A stretch of 64,000 bases of DNA from Bryoerythrophyllum caledonicum (taxonomy: Eukaryota > Streptophyta > Bryopsida > Pottiales > Pottiaceae). Numbering within the stretch: position 1 is the stretch's first letter; each line of letters begins with the position of its first letter. A program made the translations under genes and the position numbers. Shown here in pieces: positions 10,750-19,600 of the stretch. The DNA lies in NCBI GenBank assembly GCA_963971425.1, contig OZ020516.1, positions 12,140,593 through 12,204,592 on the forward strand, in the 5' to 3' direction. The notes under the pieces were generated by a model. That model made no database searches. It saw only the letters and a list, made by a program, of their open reading frames with translations, and was not told where the DNA came from.

Positions 10750-11280
10750 CAATTGGATGGCAATGCACTATATAGTGACAAGTCCATTAAATTCAAGCAG
10801 TTCCATTAGATTTAACGTGGCTCAAAGACCTCTGACAACGAGGGCAAGTGCAATCCCCGAACGGTAGAATAGAAAGAGGTGGTGCAAAGCAAGCTATATG
10901 CCAGCCACACTAGCAATGGTCACATAGCAACATGGTAGCCGCACCCTTCTTCTCACCACACACAAAACACGGAAGGCCATCCGGCTCAACGGCCAACTCC
11001 GGATGAACGTAGCCATCAATGGATAAATGGCAAGAAGCACAATTCTTAGAGTGCTCCCGACACTCCCGACCATCGTTGCCTTTCAGCATCAAGATGCCGT
11101 TGGGCAACATATCCTTCACGAAAAGAATAGTGCACCCTGCCTTGACGTCCAACGTCGTGGACACCTCACGCTGCAGATAAACGTACTCCGTCGTAGAGAA
11201 ACGTGGTAGCTGAAGTCCGTAGGCACTGCTACGAACACGAGCGTATCGCAAGGTGTCACGGTACTGAGCAATGGACAAGT
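10750..11280 (-). pseudogene. Ty3/gypsy pol C-terminus with a PHD finger
   Basis: The frame downstream of integrase contains LPCFVCGEKK, CDHC, one in-frame stop (TAG at 10906-10908), then CGWHIACFAPPL and GDCTCPRC. Read through the stop, the spacing gives the Cys4-His-Cys3 signature of a PHD finger, with its diagnostic GWH and PPL. PHD fingers read histone H3 tails; in a retroelement the position after integrase is where chromodomains usually sit. That it targets integration is inference. Confidence 0.7.
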
Positions 11281-11469
11281 TTTCTAAGGCCTGCTTGAAG
11301 AACTCTGCTTGATCTCGTAGACACTAGGCCCGCACCTCTGGATTGTCCGAATCAACAACCGGAGCCAACTTTTCCAGAACAGAATTCGGTAAAATTGGCT
11401 TCCGGCCATATAACAGCTAATACGGACTGAAAGCAAGCAGTGAAGCCTGCCAGCTAATCAAGTACCCCA

Positions 11470-12250
11470 TGACAATCCATGGTATCATCAAATTCCAATC
11501 ACGATGGCTACCCTAAAGTAATCCATACTTTTGTAGGCCCCGCTTCACGGTCTAAACCACACGCTCCGCCAAACTGTCCGCTTCTGGGTGATTCCGAGAA
11601 GTGGTACGATGGTCAATCAAATCCTAGGTATAGAAAGCTTCAAAAGCCCCAACAAACTCATGCCCTTGGTCAGTCAATATCTCAAGAGGGGCTCTAAATC
11701 AAGCCAATACTTGGTTGAGGAATGCCATGGCCGCCAACTTGGAAGAGTTCCGAGGAAGAGCAACAAGCTCAATCCACTTGCTAAAATGCTTCACCATCAC
11801 CAGGACATACTTGGCTCTGCGTGGAGTCACGACAAGTGGACCAGCAAAGTCCAAAGACCAATGGTATCCTAGCCTCATAATGTGCAAAGGTTGCATCTAG
11901 GGTGATAAGGTGTTGAAGCTGGATCTATTCCAATCACATACTTCACACCGAGAAACATATGTAGCAACTTGCTAATACATGCCGGTCCACGAGTATTGGC
12001 TGCGCAACATCAAATGAGTCCGTCGCACACCAAAATGTCCTAGGTCTTCGTGTACTTGCCATACCAACGATGCCCTCTGGTTTGGCCTTGAAACTATGCG
12101 CCTAGTCCCATCTGGCCACACCCACAATAGAAGCCCGTTCCCCCAACAAAACCTTGCTATTCGGTGTCCAACTCGGTTATGTTCCATAGCAGAAAGAGCT
12201 TGGGGAAGTATTCCATGTTGTAGCTTGTGCAAGACTGGACCGTCTCTCAC
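11470..12250 (-). pseudogene. Ty3/gypsy integrase (broken)
   Basis: The H2C2-type zinc-binding region (ending HEDLGHFGVRRTH) lies at 11970-12250. The catalytic core lies at about 11480-11900, with GYHWSLDFAGPL, then TDQGHEF and HPEADSLAERV, matching the D,D,E core blocks. Stops and frameshifts interrupt it. Confidence 0.85.
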
Positions 12251-12960
12251 ACATTACTAACAACTTGGGCCCTATCAAGTTCCTTATCCGTTGCCAAATA
12301 AGACAACAACGATGTAGAGCCAGACATCAACGTGACATAAGCATCTATATGCCACCTCAAGACTAGCTCGTTCTCACAATCTCCATGCCACCAAGCACTA
12401 ATCAGATCCTCCTTCGAAGGACTTGGATTGCGAGATAGACCATCCGGATCAAAGTTTGTGATGCCGGCCAAATGTACAACCTCAAAGTCATATTCCTGAA
12501 ACAGCAAAGTCCACATGGCAAGCTTACTTGTAAGCTTGTCAGACTCCATGAGCTACTTCAAATGCTGATGGTCAGTCATCAATATAAAACACTGCCCGTA
12601 CAAATAGGGCCTAAAATAGGCTATGGCCAAACCGCGGCCAAAGCCTCCCCCTCATAGGAATAATAGTTGGACTCCGCATTGTTGTTGCTCCTAGAAGCAA
12701 ACGCGACAACGTGCTTTCGTCCCTCATTATCGTTCAAAGTCAACACTGCTCCAAATTCCACTACCCTTTCGTCTGTGTGCAACTAAAAGGGTTGTGTAGC
12801 ATCTAGACACCGCACCACAGCTGCTAAACTGAGCTTCAGCTTCAATGTTGCGAACGCCTGCTGCTCCTCTCCTCCCCAAGTCCATGGTTGATCCTCTCCC
12901 GTGAGAATAGTCAACGACTTAGAAATCAAGCTAAAAATCTTGGCAAACTAGTGATAATAG
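12250..12960 (-). pseudogene. Ty3/gypsy RNase H and connection (broken)
   Basis: The frame at 12247-12549 contains LAMWTLLFQEYDFEVVH, then DPDGLSRNPSP, the familiar end of the gypsy RNase H and tether region. Upstream parts towards 12960 are in other frames. Confidence 0.8.
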
Positions 12961-12969
12961 TTTGCCAAG

Positions 12970-13339
12970 CCAAGAAAAGCTTAAGCCGTAACACGTCGGG
13001 TGGGGCGGGTATCTTCTACAACGCATCCAATCTGGCTTGATGTACGCCAAGACCCCTTGGAACAACCATATGTCTCAAATTTGGTAACCGATCGTGGAAG
13101 AATTGCACTTGCCATGGTGCAAGCATAATCTCCATTGTCGTAACCTCTCGAACACCGCTTCAAGATGCCTCACATTCTTCTGTAGGCTGTTACTAAAAAT
13201 AATAACATTGAATCAATATAGCATCTCGCAAATGGTAAACCGGTCAACACTTGGTCCATCATCCTCAGAAACTAAGCGAGTGTGTTATTGAGGCCAAATA
13301 GAAAATACTTCCAATTTAGACTGCAAATCTAGAGTACAA
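12970..13339 (-). pseudogene. Ty3/gypsy reverse transcriptase, C-terminal half
   Basis: It reads FGLNNTLA, then MMDQVLTGLPFARCYIDS, equivalent to the FGL...YIDD catalytic stretch, with the second catalytic Asp replaced by Ser and a stop after NTLA. It is separated from its N-terminal half (23834-24060) by the LINE. About 60 codons expected between the halves are missing. Confidence 0.8.
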
Positions 13340-13352
13340 ATTTAGATTGTAA
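13340..13352. repeat. LINE target-site duplication, 13 bp (3' side)
   Basis: ATTTAGATTGTAA here is repeated exactly at 23821-23833, bracketing the LINE together with its foldback arm. Confidence 0.75.
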
Positions 13353-13353
13353 G

Positions 13354-13397
13354 AAAAAAAAAAAAAAAAAAACGCCGGTTCCCGAAGGGAACCGGCG
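13354..13397 (-). terminator. LINE 3' terminal hairpin and T-run
   Basis: On the element's sense strand a perfect 11-bp stem (CGCCGGTTCCC, 3-nt loop, complement; 13373-13397) is followed by 19 T residues (13372-13354). There is no poly(A) tail. Structured 3' ends guide the reverse transcriptase in stringent LINEs, and a GC hairpin plus T-run also resembles an RNA polymerase III or intrinsic terminator. Which role applies is not shown by sequence. Confidence 0.7.
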
Positions 13398-13609
13398 TGA
13401 ATAAAGTGTCTGTTCGTTCCATTGCTAAGACCATGCCCACCGGACAAGGAATTAGCGAAATGGAACTACTTCCCTCTTTCGAGGGTAGACACTATGTAAC
13501 GAGTAGCCAGAAGCCACCCAACAACAACCAACCACGACCAAACTAACTAAACAACAAAAAGCAAAACCAAACAGGCAGCCAATCAGGAAGAGACAGAGTG
13601 GCGAAGTTC

Positions 13610-16600
13610 CTAAGGGGGGTCTTGCCTATCGGGGAGGACTTGGTTGTTTTCGATTTTGCGTTTATGCAGTAAAATAGACATGGCATGTTGAATAGCGATG
13701 GTGTTGATATTTTTAAAGGTAGTTTTAATTGTATCGATGGGTATCTTGAAGGTATCTTCAAGAGTTTTCATAGATGGGATAAAGGTGGTGGCACGAGCGC
13801 CGGATGTGATAACAATAAAGGGGTCCACATTCCAGCCGAGGGCAATGATGTCGTCTATGAGGGGTTGGTATTTATCTATTTTGTTTTGTATTGTTTCCGA
13901 GGAGAATCTATCGTTGCAATATGTAAATTCGATGAATTGAATGGTGTAGTCTTGGTTGATGTTCTCGGGTGGTGGGTCGTTATATGGTAAACCTTTGACA
14001 CAAAGAATGTCCGGTTTGAGCCTAGCGTTGCAATGACATCTTTGGGTCATACATGAGCATGGAAGTAGCCATGGAGGGACCGTGTTTTCTTGTGGATTGC
14101 TATTAAAAGTGCCGGCGTTCATAAGTATGAAACATCTCGATTTATTATAGGAGGTGATTAGTTTTCGGACTTCCCATACCGCTTTGTTATGTCTTTTAAC
14201 AATTAGGGAGTGTATGTGGTGGTTTTGGCATTTGAGTAGCACATGAAGCCATGTGTCGGGGTCCGTTGAGGGGCATATGGGGCATGTTATGGATGGGAAT
14301 CTTTCTATTCCAAAGAAGAGTTGTTTGCGAGCGTTTCCCATGTACTGACCCGTACGGAATTTGATGAGGCACGTTATTTGTGAGTCTGAGATGATGGGGT
14401 TTTTCCAAAAGTTTGTAGAGAGTTCATTGTCTATGTCGTTATTGTTAGTCCATTTTTCTATGTTAGGAATATTTTCTGAGATTGTATCCAGGTTGTTGTA
14501 GAGGTCTTGTTTTTTGAGATATTTGCCCAGAAATCTAATTGGGCCTTTGTCGGGGGTATCTTCTTTGGAAGGCCAATCTTCTTTTTGAAAGTAGTATGGG
14601 ATGGCATGAGCATGTTCGTGAGGGTCTTTGGCATTTTTGTGTGTTTTTTCTCGGCCTTCTTTTGCAAGTTTGTCTGCTTGTTCGTTGCCATCAATGTTGG
14701 CATGGGCTCTGACTTTGTGAAGGGTTGTGATTTGTGTACGGTTTTGTAACATTTGTACCATTGATGTTAGTATGGTTTGGTCGGGGTGACTGTTGTGAAG
14801 GGTTGGGTGTGTTATTTGAGTGTTTAGTAGGTAGAGTGCATTTATACAATCGGTGAATATATGTGCAGGTTCATTTTTGTATTTTGTTGTGATGATTTGT
14901 AGTGTTTTGTGAATGGCCATGAGTTCTGCTCTGAGGATATTTTGTAGTCCATGGAGTCTTTTGGCTAGTTTAATTTCTTTGGTAGAATTATATATGCCAT
15001 AGCCAGCTTTTTCTCTTCGCCAAGAGCCCGGGCTAATTTGTTCCGGTGGTTTAAAGGAGCCGTCGGTGTAATAACTGTATGCAGGGTTAAATTTTGGTGT
15101 GGTATAAGTTGGGTAGTCTGGGAGAGGGGGAGGTATGACGGAGTAGTTTAATGTGTTGTTGTCATAGTTTAATTTTGACCAATTTTTACTTTTGTTTACG
15201 GGGGTTTGTATGGGTGTTGGTGGGGCCGGTTTTGTGTATGGTCGTTGTATGTCTAGATTGTCTGTTATGGAGGTAAGTTCCGCAAGTTGTTCTAGGGAGC
15301 CCAGATTTTGATTTTGATGATGGACGCATAGTATTTGTAATGTAGATGGCTCTATTCGGGGTTTTTTTAGCTCGGGTGGGATATTAGGTTCTTCGTATGG
15401 TATTGTGTCTGCTTCGAATACTGCAATGATGTGGGAATCTGGGAATGGGTTTGAATGTTGGTTGTTGTTTTGGTACCAATTGTTGTTTGGTGTGACGATG
15501 ATTGTTTTTGTGTTATTTGGATCGTGTTTGGCGGCAAGTCTAGCCCAATGTATGGTTTGTTCTATGTCTTTCTCGTTGTGGGGGTAAGCTATTCCATTTC
15601 CGATCCATTTGTGTTCAAAGGCCTTGCCTAGGGATCCAAATATTTTGTCTCTTTCGTACGGTGAGTAGAATTTATTTAGTTTGGTAGGACATGTGATCGG
15701 GGAGGAAAAGTATGAGTGTTCGATGTTAAAGGATGATATTAGTGAGTCTAAAATGGGGGTGGGTATTGTGTATTGCGCATTTTTGAGGGGGTCAGTTTTT
15801 GGTATTCGATATTTATATCTTTGGTAAAGCCATATTAGTTCGGTTTCAAAGGGTTGGGTTGTTGGTTCAATGTTTGTAGGGGATTGTAATTTTGTATGAT
15901 ATTGGTTCCATAACCATTGGAGCCGGGTAATGGGTATGGTGTGTAAATGTCGGCCATTTTCTTCGTATAGATGTGCTTGATTGTTATCTATTTGAATTGT
16001 GTTTGAGGATGTACAGATATCATTTTCGGGGTTGCATTCTGTTGTGTAGATGTTTAAGAGTGGGATAATTATGGGTGGCGTTACGGACCTTGAGTCTGAG
16101 GATTGTTCTTGTGGGTGGTGGGCAAGGATGATATCTGAGTATATTTTGTTTTGGATCTTTTGGTAGTATTGTTTTAATTTTTCAGTGTTATGTGTGGAGG
16201 TGTTGGCGTCATGCCGTGGAAAAAGGTCTCTTTGGGGGAGCCATTTATTGTATGTATTATCATTGTGTTGCCATTGGCATAGGTATTTTGTGTAGGTATT
16301 TTGTATGTTATTTGTGTCTGTGTGTTGGATATGTTTATGGTTTATGATATTATTAATGGGGTATGTGGTAGGGTTTTTGGGGATGTATGTTGGGGGGCGG
16401 GGGTGGTGTGTATGTGGAGGGTTAGGGGGATTGGTTGGTGTGGAAATATTTCTTGGGATGATGTTATTGTTGAGGGTGATGAATGGATCTTTAAGTGTAT
16501 GAGAATATGGGTGTATGTTGCAAGGGGTATGACATATAGTGGGGCATGTTATGTGGCAAAATAGTTGTTTAGCAACACTTAGGGCACTCTTTATTAGTTT

Positions 16601-19600
16601 AGATGGGGTGAAGTGGTAGGTTTTGAAGTCTTCATTGTTCATGATGTGTGTACCGTTAGGTAAGGTAATTTGGTTTAGTTCAAAAATATTTTTTGAGAGG
16701 AGTTTTTGTAGAAGCTTTTGGGAGAGTTGGGCATTGAGTGTGTTATGATTTAATGTTTCTTGGCGCCATAGTATTTCTAGTGTTGTAGGATTAGTGAGGA
16801 AGTTCGGGAGCGTACTTTTAAGATGGGCTTTAGCTATATGTTTTAATAAGAAAAATGTTCGTGTTATTGGTGATCTTATGCAGTCACTTTTTTTAATTCT
16901 CGGTATGTTTTCAGCGCCACCATATTGGGCAAGGACATAGTGAGTTAATCCATTATATATTTTCCCAAGTCTTCCTTTATCGTTTAAAGCATTTTGCAGT
17001 TGTTCACCTATACATCGGAGGTATGCGTTTTTGAGGGAGAAAGCTTCAAGTCCAAATAGGTTATGTGGTAGTTGGGTTATTGCGTTTGACATACATTTTG
17101 GTAATCCACATATGGTTTTTTGTATGGCTATTATTTTTTTATCAAGTTTTTTGATAGTTGGCATAGAGTATGGTACACCGTAGAAACTGTATGCCACACC
17201 TGGGCGTAGTACGGTATCAACCATTTTTATTTTTTGTTTCATGGTGGCTGGGCATGTTGTTAGTTCTTTGCATTGTTTGATGAGCTTTGTGGTTGTAGTG
17301 TGGATTTGGATTTTCCATTTTAGTGAGGGAACAAGATTTGTACCTAGGTATATGTATGGTTCGTTTTGGTGTAGTATAGGGATTGGTTGGTTGCGGTAGT
17401 TGATGTTGGAGGTTTGCATTAGGGCTTTGAAAGTGGTAGGGTTCAATTTAGATTTGTTTGGGCATCCGGTAGCGGCACATTTTGGAACTCCCACATCCAT
17501 GCCAGCCCATTTACAATATCTATCAATTTTATGGAGTTGTATTTGGATTGATTTGATTTTGTTAGTTATGGTGGCTAGGTCATCTGCGTATGCGGCGGAG
17601 TTTATTGTGACTTGTGATGTGCCGAAAGTATATCCATTATTGCCTCTTTCTAGCCATCTAAGTAGTGGTTCTAAAAATATAATGAATAGGTATGGGCTGA
17701 GGGTGTCCCCTTGTATAGTTCCTCTTTGGATGGGTATAGGTTTTGTTTTCCCAAAGTGTTCGCCAATATAACAAGTAGATGATTGGGAATAGATGTTTCC
17801 AACAAGTGTAGTTGCCTCTTTTGGGTAGCCAAGGTCTGACATTATTGCTAGAAGTCTGGCATGATCAATTGAGCCAAAGGCATTTTTGAAGTCCACGTAT
17901 AGTATGTATATATCTTGGTTAGTGAATTTTGCGTCTTCTAATGCGGCTATTATAGTTTGTATTTGCCGTGCGGTACTTCTCTCCGCTCTAAATCCTTCTT
18001 GACTATCATGTAGTATTTTGAATTTTTCGCCGTATGAGGATAGTATGTGGGTGAGTGTACTGGTAAAAAGCTTATATATTGTGTTAGCTAGTGCAATTGG
18101 TCTATGATTGGGTAGCATGGATGGATCACCTTTTTTGTATAGTAGAATTGTTGCACTTGTTTTCCATGAATTTGGTATTTGTTTTTGTTTATAGCAGTGA
18201 GAAAAGAATAGGAATAGTAGTTTATGAAATCTTGGAGGCATGTTTTTGAGTATTGAGTTTGGTATGCGGTCTGGGCCTGGGGCTTTATTATTTCCAAGAT
18301 TTTGGAGGCATGTGTCGTATGTGGCTCTGTTGAGGTATTTATGTAGTGGAATTTCTGGTTCGCCCCGTTTGTCAAGGGTATATCCGTCCAGGTCGTGCCA
18401 AGGGTATTGGCGTATTGCACATGTGCATTCTATTGTATGTTGTGGCTGGTAATTACATGTTGGTACTGTTGGTCTATTGGTTTTTGTTTGTTGGTTAAAT
18501 ATTTCATTCGCAATGTCTTCGGGGCTAGTTAGAATATTATTATATTGATCTTTGATACAATCCATTGGTGGAGATTCAAGGTTTTTAAAGACTTTTTTGT
18601 TAATTTTTTTGGGGCTGATTTCGTATAGTTTTCTGTATTTTGAGATGGCTTTTTTAATGTTTTCTTTTGTGTATTTTGTGATTATTTTCCGGGCTTGTAT
18701 GTTGGCATTTTTTGCAATTATCGCGATATCTTTTATCCATGTATCGTGGGGAAGGTCCGGAGGCGGCGGGGTAGAGATTTGGATGTGTTGTATAGTTAGT
18801 AGTTCGTTGTGTATGGGGTGGTTGCGCCATTGAGGGTTGTTTTTTACAATTCTAATGGTTTTACGTATGGTATGGTATGTGGTTAAGTATTGTTTCCAAG
18901 TTTTAGAAAGTTTGCGGGGTAGATACCCGCCTTGTTGAGAGGTTCTGTTTGTCATTTGGGGTATTGGGTGTGCTCTACAAGTTTGTTCTAGTCTATCAGA
19001 GATTTTATTGATGAGTTTGTCTAGAGAGTGGCATGCTTCTTGCCATTGTGCTTGTGTTAATTGACTATTGATTCCAAGAGTGTTTATGAGGGAGTCTATT
19101 TGTACGGTGTTTTCTTCGAAGAATTTTGTGTTGAATTTTTCTATGTTGGTTATTGGGATGGGGTTGAGTATGCGTATAGTGTCTTTGTTTGGGATTGTGG
19201 GAGTTCTACTAATTAGTGTGTTATTTGGGATGTGCAGTTGTACGGGTGAGTGGTCCGAATTGAGAATAATATCTTTGTTTGTTGTGGAGGTGTATTGTGT
19301 GTTGTTGTTTGTATTTATATAGAAACCATCTATTAGACTCCAATCACTATAATTGTAGCCACCTTGTCTAGAGAATTGTGTATCGGTATTGATGTAAGTG
19401 AAGTTTAAGTTTTCCGTGAAGCGGCGCCATTGGTAATCAATGTTTTGAGGGGGGGTGTGATGGTTTCCATTTTGGCGGCCAATTAGCGCTATGTCTCTAT
19501 TGAAGTCTCCACATAATAGGTATGTATGATTGGGATGATTATTAATATGGGTTGTAATAGTATTTTGTATATCTAAGAGAAATCTAGTATCTTCGGGATG

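Noticed and set aside
13354-13397. Intrinsic (bacterial-type) terminator suggesting bacterial DNA
   Set aside because: The hairpin and T-run mark the LINE 3' end exactly at the target duplication; the context is clearly eukaryotic.
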